Positions 12,893 through 24,257 of a DNA stretch of 64,000 nucleotides are shown in pieces (position 1 is the first letter of the stretch; every line of letters begins with the position of its first letter). A program made the translations under genes and the position numbers. The notes beneath the pieces are model-generated. The model made no database searches. It was not told the DNA's origin and saw nothing but the letters and a program-made list of their open reading frames with translations. Source of the stretch: Epiperipatus broadwayi (lineage: Eukaryota; Onychophora; Udeonychophora; Euonychophora; Peripatidae); the NCBI GenBank assembly GCA_028023455.1, contig JAQFVV010000507.1, forward strand, positions 306,501-370,500. The letters run 5' to 3'.

Positions 12893-13479
12893 ATATAACA
12901 CTAAAGTGAAAGAATATTCTATTTAGTTAGAATATCCCCTTAAATTTAGTATTTGCAAATATAAAGGTGCCTAGTTCAATTTTTATGCTAGTAGCATTAT
13001 TTGTCATACTAGCAGCACCTTAACAAGAGAAATGAATAATACTATTTGAAATGTGATATATTCATGCCTTTGTGCTATTTACTAACAATTGAATGCATTT
13101 AAAAATTTAAATATTTTGAATTTTTCTAAAGATATTTAACAATTATTTCTAAATGCTGAAAATTGTTAATATATCAATTTAAATAAAAAGTATCATCACA
13201 AAATTTCGAATAAATACTTCAGACAGAAGCAGTGTATAGTTTGCTATTATAAAGCATTCATAAATTGGGAGGTATATAATGTTTTTGGATTTAAAAAAGG
13301 GAATAGTAACAAGTCTAGCATTGATTCAATTAGGCATAAACTAATACATAATTTAGAAATTTATAGTCTAAATTTTTTATCTATAGATTGGTAGTTTAAT
13401 TTCAAATCTAATATACAATATTCACATTAAATATATAAAAAATTAGAAAGTAGTTTTAATTTATTTATATGTTTTTTTG

Positions 13480-13574
13480 TTTTTTTTTTAATGTGTCAAA
13501 GAGTCGGCTGGGAAGCGAACCTCGAGACAATTGCTTGTAAGGTGGCTGTGCTAACCACTCGGCCACCAATGTTT
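13480..13574 (-). mobile_element. tRNA-derived SINE, related copy
   Basis: Minus-strand head TTGGTGGCCGAGTGGTTAGC (A box), CACCTTACAAGCAATTG, then a shortened B-box region GAGGTTCGCTTCCC, a TTTGACACATT end and an A-rich tail. It is intermediate between the tRNA-Gly-like copies and family 1. A few bases before the B box are deleted compared with 12.8 kb. Confidence 0.75.
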
Positions 13575-15364
13575 GATTGCAATTATTATACAAAAGAAAT
13601 TTTTTTGGTAACATCACTTAATTGATTAGTTCACATTATTGGTAAAGAAAAAGCAATTTTTTTATTAAAAAAAAAAAAAAACTTTAATTTTGCAGTAAAA
13701 AATAATAATAAAAAAAAAAATCCTGTTTTCTCAAATTAATTCAAAATTAAGCATATCTTAATGCTCAACTTCACTTAGATAGACTATGCAATTTTTATTT
13801 GATTATTACACACGAAGACATATCCTTCATATATTTTTATTGATTGATTGTATCAGGTACTAAATAATCAATAACTCTTTGAGAAATTAATAAAGAAATA
13901 AAAGTCCAAACCAGCAGAAAATTTAAAGATTATTTAATAATATGTAAAAGCAAAAGAAATTTAAATATAAGAATAAAAATATTTTTCAAAAAAAGTGGTA
14001 AATTTACAAATTGTTTTTTTTAACTGTTTATTATCTTTTTTTTAATACTTATGTTTTATAGAATCAGTATATTTTTTATTATTGACGGTTATCTTTTTTT
14101 AATAGTCAGATGAGTGTAACATAATTACATAGTATTTATATATGTTGTACATTGTAAAAATTATATTCATAAATCCTCTAAATAAAATCAATTAATAATT
14201 TATACCTGATTGTATATCTCTAAAAATCATTATCACTTCAAACTCATAGTTGTAGACATTAGAAAAATTAATCATCGGCTTGTGATATGCATTTTGATCT
14301 AACAAGGTTTTTTTTCAATTACAATAACCCATCTATTTTTATAATAAATTATATAATTGTTGCTATGTGAAAATTGCATAAACTTAATTTATAAGTGCTT
14401 TACTTTAAGAAACTACTTATTTACACTAATAATATTTTAATAAATACATAAATAATTCTTAATATTTTTTATTGATTAGAATTTATTGCATTTCTCTTTA
14501 TTTTAGATATGTTTTAAATTTTATTAAAATTCATCTTGGCACCATCTAAGGTTAAAGAATATTTTTCTATTTGCATGGATATTATCTCTTCATTTCTATT
14601 CTTTATTATAATAACAATTCATGGAAATATTTAATTCAACATGTATATGGATTTTAATTTAAGAATCTCCTATTATACCAATGTACCAAACCATGCAGGT
14701 TAATGTATCTACTAATGTTTATAGACTTATGTGAGAGCAATTTTAATTTTAATTATTTACTTTTTTCCACTCATGTGTACAATCTTATATATCTAAAGTC
14801 ATTATTACTACTATTGGAAAATGGATGGTTTGACATTAATCAAAATGCATATTATGATTCAATAGCATATTTTGTTGACTATTTATAGTTGGATATTTAG
14901 CATGTAATAGTATTGACAGTACTTTTAGAGATGCAAGAATGTGTGAATGAGTAGAAATAGGATAAATGGTTAAAAAAAATTCCCAAGAAAAAAAAGATAA
15001 GGTTAGTAGAAAAATTTAAAGGTTATATCTAAGATTTAAAAAAAAATGAAATAATTTCTATTCTAACAAAAAAAAAATAATGGTCATTTATGTTATTTCT
15101 ATTGAAACTTTATTGTGCAAATAAGCTCTTCCTAAAAAAAGATAGCAATCGTGTTTCAATAATATTCTTTATTGTACAAAAATAGATTACATGAATTTGT
15201 TGTTTACCAAAAATTACATTGTTGAAAATACATGGTTTAAAACTATATAGCTTTGGAACAAACAGAAAAAAATTGTTAAAAAAGGAATATGCAAAACAAC
15301 AACAAGAACAAAATAATAATAATAATAATAATAATTGTTCTTGTAACAGAAAAGTCATAATTTG
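13575..15364. other. AT-rich intron with microsatellite
   Basis: Poly-A/T dominated; (AAT)n at 15311-15334. Short ORFs here are chance or microsatellite-driven. Confidence 0.5.
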
Positions 15365-15905
15365 TTTTTTGGGGTTATAGTTTATCTCAAGTTTTTAATA
15401 GTGACCATGTAGCAGAAAATATATCTGGGTGTGCAATTTTGCCATCTCTGACCTTCAGTTGTTCAAGCTTATTAGAGAATGTGGCTGGGTGCTTTGTGGT
15501 ATTGTCTCCAAGGCAGAAAATACATCTGGTGCATCAGAAATGATATAAACAAAAAGTTGCTGCATGAGCTGCTGGTATTGAGCCTTTACTGAGTGTCTCT
15601 ATTAGGTTATCAAGTGTGGTGTTATTTTGTTTATATGTGTTAATCATAATTTCTCATGTATTTGTTAGAGCTGTGCAGGTGTGAAATAGGTGCTGTTGTG
15701 TTTCTTCTTCCCTGTGGCACAAGGAACAAAAAACAGCAATTTTGTTGTAAAACCTGCTGTATTTAAGGAAATAGGAGGTAGGTAGAGCATGAAGATTTAC
15801 CTTTAAAAGAAAGTCAAAAAATTTGGGTTCCAATGACCATTTGTAAATTCAACTTCAATAGTTGATTTGGTATTTGTTTTTATTTAGTTGAATCACCTCT
15901 ATAAA
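15365..15905 (-). mobile_element. LINE 3' fragment: reverse transcriptase C-terminal zinc finger region
   Basis: The minus strand reads STIEVEFTNGHWNPNF, shifts frame, then HALPTSYFLKYSRFYNKIAV, then CSLCHREEETQQHLFHTC. The C-x2-C ... H-x4-C finger after a HALPT-like helix is the conserved C-terminal domain behind the reverse transcriptase of L1/Tx1-like LINEs. Stops at about 15654 and further on, and the frameshift before HALPT, show decay. The sequence continues to SATWSLLKT and a stop near 15395. It may be the 3' end of the family whose 5' half lies at 1-2.2 kb, but no overlap is available to prove it. Confidence 0.72.
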
Positions 15906-16396
15906 GTTCTACTTTTATTTATTTTTTTAAATGATTTTTTTTAAACAATACTGAAAACAAAATACCACTCAATTTTTAAAACAAAATATAATTTATTTAT
16001 ATGTTTAATTATTTTGTAACATATAGAAAAAGCTAAGGCAAATTAAGAGAAAATTATTAAATGTTTAAACCTAACAAGATAACACAAATGAAAGCAAAAA
16101 AAATATTTAGCAACATTGTTGAGTAGATGAACATTGCCTCTAGATGTTGCTTAGACTAGTGCAAGCTTATATTGAATAAACTAAAAAAAAAACTAACTAA
16201 AACTTGAAGCATATATGAAGTACATTTAGCAAGAAATGGACATGAGCATAAAATATCATTAAACTTATTTTTGAATTATAGTTGAATTACATTTATTATG
16301 TTGAGAAAAAGTTATAGAAAAGAAATTGATGAAATAATGTACAAGGGCACTAATATTTTACTCCAATATTTTAAAGAGAAAAAATGTTTTGTATAT
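15906..16396. other. AT-rich intron, nothing recognised
   Basis: Low-complexity AT-rich DNA with stops in all frames. Confidence 0.5.
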
Positions 16397-16505
16397 ATAT
16401 ATATTTTAAATGTCATAGCTTCGGCTGGGACGCGAACCAGCAACCCGGGCAACTTCCTGCAAGTGCAAGGCAGTCGCGCTGACCTCTCAACCACCAATGC
16501 AAGAC
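16397..16505 (-). mobile_element. tRNA-derived SINE, family 1, with 13-bp target-site duplication
   Basis: Minus-strand head TTGGTGGTTGAGAGGTCAGC (A box), GCCTTGCACTTGCAGGAAG, B box GCTGGTTCGCGTCCC, then GAAGCTATGACAT and an A-rich tail. ATGTTTTGTATAT occurs at 16384-16396 and 16506-16518 as a target-site duplication. It is the best-preserved minus-strand copy. Confidence 0.87.
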
Positions 16506-18985
16506 ATGTTTTGTATATTTACTAACATTTTTTTAAAAAATTGGTAACCATTAAAATAAATTCATTGTTTAGGTATCTTAATTGAATTTCTAATCAATAA
16601 TTTATTTTAATAGTTTTAATACATCATCAATTATTTAAATTTATAAATGACATTGTTTTACACAAACATATGCACATATATATATATAAATTTGCATATA
16701 TATATATATATGTAAAATTAAATCTTTTCATAGATTTATTATGATGTATAGAAGGATCAACGTGGGCTATTTCCATGTAAATAATTAGAAATATGTTTCA
16801 GTTTTATTGTTCTTGAGAAACCATCAATTATTACTGTACTAAATAATAACTTTTTATCTTCATATTACTGGATATTAGAGTGAAGCATTTTTACCTCAAA
16901 ACTTTCAATACTAATTGATGTTTTCCTAGCAACACTTCAGCTATAATATATCTCTAGTCAATTACAGTGAAATAGTTCACATTTTATTTTGTTTTTTAAA
17001 CACCACATCTGTGTATTGAATAGTCCAAAGGATATATTTTAATTCAATCAAAAAGTATTTGAACTAAACTTTCAGATAATGAAAATACAACATAAGCAAA
17101 TACATAGTTTACAAGTTTACATTTATCTAGTATCTGCCTAACAATTTGTTTGAACTGTAACAATAATATCTACCTGTTTGTTCCAAAGCTACATAGTTTT
17201 AAACCATGTATTTTCAACAATGTAATTTTTGATAAACAATGAAGTTTTGATTTGGAACACATAGATAAATAAAAAGAGAGGAAATCATTACAAATAATAA
17301 TAAATTTATAATTGCCAATGTAAATATTTCCATACTGTAAATTTTTTCTATTTAATCCTATCTCCTTTAATTGTACTGTAATCATCTGTGTTAAACTGTA
17401 CCCAATAACTAATAATTTGTAAACCTATTTAAACAATGCTATAAGTTTTTTTCTAATTGATAACACATTTGTTAGACCTGTCATGCCATTGTAACACTGG
17501 CAAAACCATTGTAAATTCATGAAATCTATTTTTTGTACAATAAAATATATTATTGAAACATAATTTATATTGCAAATAGGAAAAAAAAGGTTTAGAATTG
17601 CATACGTAAATGTCCATGAATGAGGCATATTTATATATTTTAATTACTTAAATATTAAGGCTGTGATTTTAATTTTTTTGCTAAGATGTCTATATATGCT
17701 ACATCACCTGATTAACATGTTAAAACAGATCTGAGTTAAGTTAATCATGAAAATATAAGAAAAATAAAACCTGAATTTTTTTAATGTATTGTAGTAGTCT
17801 GTGTATATATAGTATTAATTTTTTACTATTTTATAATTTTAATATATTAACATGTTTAAATATTAAATTTTAAACATTTCAAATATTGAGAATTAATTAA
17901 AGAATAGTAATGAAAATATTATTTGTCTATAAAAAAATCTTTTTTTTTTTTTGAAAAAATGAGAATTGATTTCTAATATTTAATTTCTAAAGTATAACTT
18001 GACACATTTAATAATTACATATTTGCATGCAAATTAGCTCATGATTTTTTTATTTGAAAGAAAGCTGATATGTTTCATAAAATTTAATAAATTGTAATAA
18101 ATATGGAACACATATTCTTATACTGCATACTTATCCCTGTCATATTTAATATTACATCTAATTACCATATTGTGCTTCTAAATTTTTCATATCATTCAGT
18201 AATTTTTTTTTTTATTATACTTTTTTTAATACTAATGCGATGTCAAATTGTAATTAATTAAATAATTAGATTGACATCTTTTTTTAAATATTTTATTAAG
18301 AAAAATTTTAATTATTTTATAAAGTTCAAACTTCTTAAGTAAAAATTCATGTTAATATGTTGCTTGCTAATCAATTGCTGTTTGTATTTCCAATATATAT
18401 ATATATATACATGCAAATATATATCTGTGTATATAAATATTCATTTCCAATTTTTCTTATTTATAAAAACACTAACATAAAATCTACTCCATTTATTGAT
18501 CAGAATACTTTAATTCTCTGGTTGCCAATGTTTTCCCATCATTCCCTAGTGGCAATTGAATTAACAGTTCAACATTTTAATTTTAATACTAAAAACTTTA
18601 TTCACTGTTATAAATCAATAAATTGATCTTGATTTGTTAGAAATATAAATTTACAAATGAGGAATATTTTAAAAACATATACTTGAACTTTCTAAACACA
18701 CATGCACATACACATACAATAAAATGAAATACATAATAAAAACTTATTTTTTTATTGTCTAATTGTCATAATGCTATTTATTGAAGGAACACCATTTTTT
18801 AATGGATGAATAATTATAAAATCATCATAAAACTGAAATTATATTCTAAAATTGCATTTATATTTATTAAATTATCATAAAAATTCAATACTATAGAATT
18901 TGATATAATATAATATTGTAGTTTCTCTTTATTATTATTTCAAATTTCTTAACTTTTATTTTTAAAAATGAAACATATTATATAT
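16506..18985. other. AT-rich intron with (AT)n tracts
   Basis: Short (AT)n tracts at 16676, 16697 and 18396; no coding or element signature found. Confidence 0.5.
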
Positions 18986-18989
18986 ATAT

Positions 18990-19315
18990 TGTAACTGGAC
19001 CCGCGTACAACCCTTTTATCACATCAGTTGTAACAATTTTCTGATGAGCATGCTGTAGGAAGAAACTGTCAATTGACATTCCTAATGCAGATGTTAATGC
19101 CTCCTACAACAATATTTCCTGCTCATCAGAGGATGTAGTACCATAGAGACTGTGAACATCTAAATATTTATATGTTTGGTTTTCCAAACAGCGCCATTAG
19201 AGTTCCGTCTTACTACAACCTGACTGGCCTGGGTCTAGTTATGTCAGACGTAGCTCAGGAATGCATGAGATTCTCATGAACCAGTGCTATAATTGGTGAG
19301 TGATGCGATAAAACA
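18990..19315. other. GC-richer island with nested inverted repeats (unknown element)
   Basis: Markedly less AT-rich than its surroundings. CTGATGAGCA at 19041 is mirrored by TGCTCATCAG at 19120, and a 12-bp palindrome TGTCAATTGACA lies near 19067. The second half contains CAAACAGCGCCATTAGAG and CTACAACCTGACTGGC. I do not recognise the family; it resembles the untranslated end of a retroelement or a DNA-transposon remnant. It directly precedes the tandem-repeat locus. Confidence 0.4.
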
Positions 19316-19449
19316 AACAAAACTGAACAACTGGATAACCAATTTAATTTTTAGTAACAAAAAAAATTTATTAAATAACAATTAATTTGCAATTTCTAAC
19401 GAAATTCATTTCTATCCACATGATAACTCATTTTTATTTTACTTATAAA

Positions 19450-19978
19450 AGAGTTAGAAGCAGTTCCTTTTTTTTTATCAATAGTTCATTTACAAATTCA
19501 ATTATGAGAAAAAGCTTGGAAATAGTCAATTCAATAATAGTTCATTTTGAATCCATTTATTAGAAGAAGCTTGGAAACGTTCTAATTCAACAATAGTTCA
19601 TTTTGAATTCATTTATGAGAAAAAGCTTGGAAATATTCTAATTTAACAATAATTCATTTTGAATCCTTTTATGAGAAGAAGCTTGGAAATATTCTAATTC
19701 AACAATAATTCATTTTGAATCCATTTATGAGAAGAAGCTTGGAATTATTCTAATTTAACAATAATTCATTTTGAATCCATTTATGAGAAGAAGCTTGGAA
19801 TTATTCTAATTTAACAATAATTCATTTTGAATTCATTTATGAGAAGAAACTTGGAAATATTCTAATTTAACAATAATTCATTTTGAATCCATTTATGAGA
19901 AGAAGCTTGGAAATATTCTAATTCAACAATAATTCATTTTGAATTCATTTATGAGAAGAAACTTGGAAACGTTCTAAG
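19450..19978. repeat. 56-bp tandem repeat, about nine units
   Basis: The unit has the core GAGAAGAAGCTTGGAAAT, then TTCTAATTTAACAATAATTC and ATTTTGAATCCATTTAT. Core starts fall at 19512, 19567, 19623, 19679, 19735, 19791, 19847, 19903 and 19959, i.e. 55 then 56 bp each time. The first unit is diverged; the middle units are nearly identical, suggesting recent unequal exchange. The last unit runs into a SINE fragment. Confidence 0.93.
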
Positions 19979-20003
19979 GCAACGATAGGTCATTTCGTAT
20001 CCC

Positions 20004-20079
20004 TTTACAAGCAAGTAGCTTGGTTGCAGACGGTTGTGGGTTCGCGTCCCGGCCGATGATGCTATGACATATGGAAAAA
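20004..20079 (+). mobile_element. tRNA-derived SINE, family 1, 5'-truncated
   Basis: Starts around TACAAGCAAGTAGCTTGG, then GCAGACGGTTGTGGGTTCGC (B box), GTCCCGGCCGAT and GCTATGACATATGGAAAAA. The A-box half is replaced by the last 56-bp unit or has decayed. It sits exactly between two tandem arrays. Confidence 0.8.
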
Positions 20080-20800
20080 GCATTTATAATTTAGTCAAAT
20101 ATAAAAGTATATTCTTATACATAAACTCTGTTACATTATAAGAAGCTTAGAAGCAGTCAAGTATTTATGATTTATACAGCATTTCATCATTTTATTAATT
20201 ATTACCGATTGGTAGACATTTGAACTCAACAATTCTTGGTTTGTAGAGCATTTATCATTTGATAATTGAGGCATTTATAATTTAGCCAAATATAGAAGTA
20301 TATTCTTACACATAAACTCTGTTACAGTATAAGAAGCTTAGAAGCAATCAAGTATTTATGATTTATACAGCATTTCATCATTTTATTAATTATTACCGAT
20401 TGGTAGACATTTGAACTCAGCAATTCTTGGTTTGTAGAGCATTTATCATTTGATAATTGAGGCATTTATAATTTAGCCAAATATAAAAGTATATTCTTAT
20501 ACATAAACTCTGTTACATTATAAGAAGCTTAGAAGCAGTCAAGTATTTATGATTTATAGAGCATTTCATCATTTTATGAATTATTACCGATTGGTAGACA
20601 TTTGAACTCAGCAATTCTTGGTTTGTAGAGCATTTATCATTTGATAATTGAAGCATTTACAATTTAGCCAAATATAAAACTATATTCATATACATAAACT
20701 CTGTTTGGCTTGTGGAGCATTTATAATTTAGTCAAATATAAAAGTATATTCATATACATAAACTCTGTTTGGCTTGTGGAGCATTTCTAATTTATATAGT
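20080..20800. repeat. 191-bp tandem repeat (three units) plus two 64-bp partial units
   Basis: The landmark GCATTTATAATTTAG starts at 20080, 20271, 20462 and (as GCATTTACAATTTAG) 20653, exactly 191 bp apart, then at 20717 and 20781, 64 bp apart. Each full unit includes AAGAAGCTTAGAAGCAGTCA and TTACCGATTGGTAGACATTT. The short units are internally deleted. The AAGAAGCTTAGAAGCAG segment resembles the 56-bp unit, so the arrays may share ancestry. Confidence 0.92.
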
Positions 20801-20834
20801 AAATACGTTCAAATATTTTTATAAATAAATTTGC

Positions 20835-20970
20835 GTATAACTATTTCATAACTTCATTTTATAACGTATGATAAACATGTTTTAATATTTTACAAAACAA
20901 ATTCTATGTAATTATTTCATAATTCCACTTTATAACGTATGATAAATATGTTTTAATATTTTATAAAAAT
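20835..20970. repeat. Two direct copies of a ~73-bp unit
   Basis: The segments ATTTCATAACTTCATTTTAT and ATTTCATAATTCCACTTTAT, each followed by AACGTATGATAAA.ATGTTTT, lie about 73 bp apart. Confidence 0.8.
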
Positions 20971-22397
20971 TACCTTCCAGTTTTGCAGTCTAGTTTATTC
21001 AAAAGAAGGTGGGTTATTTCATTTATGGAAAGTCATGGCACAGCGTGGAGAGAATGAAGCTGCTAAATTACCCCATTGACATTATAATTCCTCTAGCAAA
21101 GTTTTCTTTTTCCATTTTCACGTTTAGTTAAAGCTATATTTTAATTTGTCAAAAGAATTAAGTAATACACTTTCTTTTTTTTTAAAAAAAAAAAATTCAA
21201 TATGTTCTGCTTCTCTGTGTAAGACGAAAGTTCTTTTCTTCCCACGACGTTCCTAATTTGAATACTGCCTCAGTTTAACTCAAGTATCTTTTTTCTTTCT
21301 TTTTAATGATTGGATAATTAATTTCTTTTTTTTTTATTGAGACAGATAAAAAAAAAAAAAATAAAAGTAAAATAAGACGATATAACATTTTATTCAAATT
21401 CATCAATCACAAAATTAAAAATATGATTTTTTTAAACAAATCAAAATTTATTGCGTTCCCAATTAGACTGAATCACGCTAGACGTTTTTAAATGGGGGGG
21501 GGGTCTTTTGAATATTTATATGAGGAACAGAATATCTGTTTCAATATATATATATATAAGTGTAAATATGAATATACTCTTTTTAATAATTATTATAAAA
21601 TATTTTGTCAAAATATTCATAAATATTTAAATAAGTTCTGACATTATATAATTTTTTTTTTGCTCAATGCTGACAACAACCAAAGGAGGGTTTACAAGTT
21701 TGTTTCTATGCACAATGTCAAAATTTCTATCAATCAAAAGTCTTCCAAGCTTTTGTTATTTTTCTATAGATTACTCTGTGAAGTTCTGACATCTTCAGAT
21801 TTTATTTAGGAACCAATAAACCAATTATTACTTTATTTTCCAATGAACATGAAACTAGCAAAATAATGCTAAAAATAGCTGCAAAAATGATTTAAAGTCA
21901 AAGCACAGTACTGAAATCACAGTACTCTATGAAAAACCGGTTGTGATTATCATAATTTTAAAATAATCCACATACATATATATAAAAGTGTGATATAATA
22001 TGATAGTGAATCAATTTATCTTATACTCCCATCATTTACAATATGAAACTAGGTCATATAAAATTTGAAACTTTTTAAAAGTTCCAAACAAATATAATTT
22101 TTCTTTTCAAGTAACCAACCCATATATAAATAAGTTAGTATATAATTATTTTTTAGTATATATATATATAATTATTGTTCAGTAAATGGTATTTGGCTGT
22201 TACCGTTTAGAATACTGTTAATCTGAGAATTTATAATTTGGAAACTTCTAATATTTAAAAACTTTTATGACACTCATTAAGCATAAAAAAATATAATTTT
22301 ATTTCAATAAAGGCAGTTCACTTGCTATTTTAATCATATATAATAACACAGCAAAAGTACATTCACTTTTTCTTGTAAAATATATATGTTCTACAAT
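20971..22397. other. Intronic DNA; small GC-richer patch then AT-rich
   Basis: 21,000-21,110 is higher in GC (GGAAAGTCATGGCACAGCG) but unrecognised. A ten-base G run sits at 21493-21502. The rest is AT-rich with (AT)n at 21546 and 22156. Confidence 0.45.
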
Positions 22398-22728
22398 AAT
22401 ATCAACAAATTAAAAATCCTTCTCCTTTTTTTTTTCAAAAACTTTATTTTTTTTATCTCAATACTGAACATATATATACATTTATATAATACAAAACTCC
22501 AACATTTCAACTGTTTTTATCTCATACAGTTTTTATGTAATTGAAGTTTATTTATTGATATATATTTAATATTGTTGTTGCAGATCCTTGAAAATGACTG
22601 TATGAGATAAAAACAGTTGAAACGTTGGAGTTTTGTATTATATAAATGTATATATATGTTCAGTATTGAGATAAAAAAATAAAGTTTTTGAAAAGAAAAA
22701 GGAGAAGGATTTTTAATTTGTTGATATT
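22398..22728. mobile_element. Long foldback element, ~135-bp arms
   Basis: The left arm 22398-22532 begins AATATCAACAAATTAAAAAT; the right arm 22596-22728 ends with its complement ATTTTTAATTTGTTGATATT. The arms stay complementary through CTCCAAC.TTTCAACTG and CTCATACAGT up to a ~63-bp AT-rich loop. There is no coding capacity. It is a MITE-like foldback or an inverted duplication of a repeat end. Confidence 0.88.
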
Positions 22729-22904
22729 GCTATTTTAACTATAAAAGCCATAGTTAGTTAGTCAATAACAAGTGTCTCAACAATAATGTTGAAGGCAAGC
22801 ATCTCTAATAATTTTTTAAAGCAGTTAAATTGTTAAAAAAGTTAGATCATCATATTTCAAACCAAAGCTTGAGTGAATTTTGTGATTGAAATTTGGAAAC
22901 TTGT

Positions 22905-23165
22905 GAACAATTTAGAGTCTTATGGTACAGATCTGTGCACTTTTCTCCATTCCTAATATCTGAATTTGAATGTAGGCTAGTTAGGTTTCAGTTAGATTTA
23001 AGATTTTTATTTCAGCTCATAGCCAAACCAAATAATCATCCAATATTGATTGGTAATTGGATATCTCACGATTCTTAGCTGAATGATAAAACAAGTCCGA
23101 AAAACACTAAACTCTCATTACTCAGAAAAAAGCCTGATGAGTAATGCGTTTTTCTTTTTTCCCTT
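22905..23165 (+). mobile_element. Possible SINE with shared central body (copy 1)
   Basis: Shares with 34.1 kb the order of segments: a weak tRNA-like head, TTTTTATTTCAGCTCATAGCC, AACCAAATAATCATCCAATA, TTGATTGGTAATTGGATATC, AATGATAAAACAAG and an ACTCTCATTACTC...GTAATG end. The similarity is partial and by eye. Confidence 0.4.
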
Positions 23166-24145
23166 ACTAGGCGCTGTTGCAAGATCTTTGTTTTTCAGTG
23201 GGCTATTTAAAATGTTATTTTAGCTCTTCCATATACATATATATTGTACAAGTTTGTAACTAATGCGTATATATATATATATAGTTATTCATCAAATTTT
23301 AATGGAATTATTTTACAGAAGAAAAATAATAAAACCCATTAGTGTCTGAAAAGTAATAGTTTTGATTCTAACCAAAAACACAATAAAAGCTTACATTGCG
23401 ACTTTATTAAACCAGCCACAATTCATAATGGTAAATGAACAATTTGCATAAATATATAAAGCTAGTTATTTTATAAAACATAAAAGACCTATATTCTAAA
23501 TTTTTTTCTGTGTAATTGAATAATCTTGGACTAGCTATTCATTCTTATAATTGTTTTTTAAATTTTAATTTTCTCTATTATATTGTGGTTTAGTTGTCAA
23601 TGGTGCTTCTGCATCTTTCCTCACACATAGTATAGTAATTTGCAAAATGTGTCAATTTAATTAAAATTTAAATTAGATTCTCATTAGTCTTTTGAATTTG
23701 TTTTTTTTTAATAACTTATGCAAATAAGCTAATTAATCAGACAAAGATTTAGTGTGAAATAATTAACAAAACCTGGGTCAAAAATTTGTTCCTATGGTTA
23801 GAATAGTTGATTGATAAATGGTTTTGCTGACTTTGCTTAAAAAAAAAAAAGAGTTAAGAATGACAAAAGCGACTCATTAAAACAAATATAAAATTAAAAT
23901 TAAAAAGTTGCAAAAGCAATTTTAATAGTTTTCCGTTGGATGTTTTTATGTCTTAAATATTTTGATATGTGCAAGTGCAATGAATCAAAATCAGTACTTT
24001 TTTAGTGAATATACTGTAAACGTTATTCTTATATATATAATATTAGGATTAAAATTAAATTTAGTTAAGTGTAATAATTTATGAAAAAAATCAATTAATC
24101 ATTTTTGTCAGTCAGTTGAGAATTTTACAAGTTCGATAATAAAAC
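23166..24145. other. AT-rich intron, nothing recognised
   Basis: (AT)n near 23268; otherwise unremarkable AT-rich sequence. Confidence 0.5.
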
Positions 24146-24157
24146 TATATTAAAACA

Positions 24158-24257
24158 GTCAAGCGTTGATGGCCTAGTGGTTAGCATAGCTGCCGTCCAA
24201 GTAGCTGGGCTCGGGTTCACTTCCCAGTGAACGCATTTGATATATGAAAAAAAAAAG
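24158..24257 (+). mobile_element. tRNA-Gly-derived SINE, with 12-bp target-site duplication
   Basis: GCGTTGATGGCCTAGTGGTT (A box), AGCATAGCTGCCGTCCAAG, B box CTCGGGTTCACTTCCC and AGTGAACGCATTTGATATATG plus poly-A. The head and the GAACGCA acceptor-stem end mirror a tRNA-Gly(UCC) gene. TATATTAAAACA at 24146-24157 and 24258-24269 is the duplicated target. Confidence 0.9.

Noticed and set aside
16298-16525. Overlapping plus/minus ORFs reading through SRAGTRTSNPG-like sequence
   Set aside because: Both run through the SINE at 16397-16505; SINEs often give such spurious frames.
19041-19075. Hammerhead ribozyme: CTGATGA followed by GAAAC and a short hairpin
   Set aside because: The two core strings are present in the right order, but the sequence between them does not form a stem II, and the strands next to the core do not pair as stem I. 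The CTGATGAG is better explained as one arm of a longer inverted repeat.
24158-24257. Functional tRNA-Gly gene
   Set aside because: Stem and anticodon-loop mismatches, a poly-A tail and target-site duplications mark it as a SINE. The same holds for 37119 and 50961.
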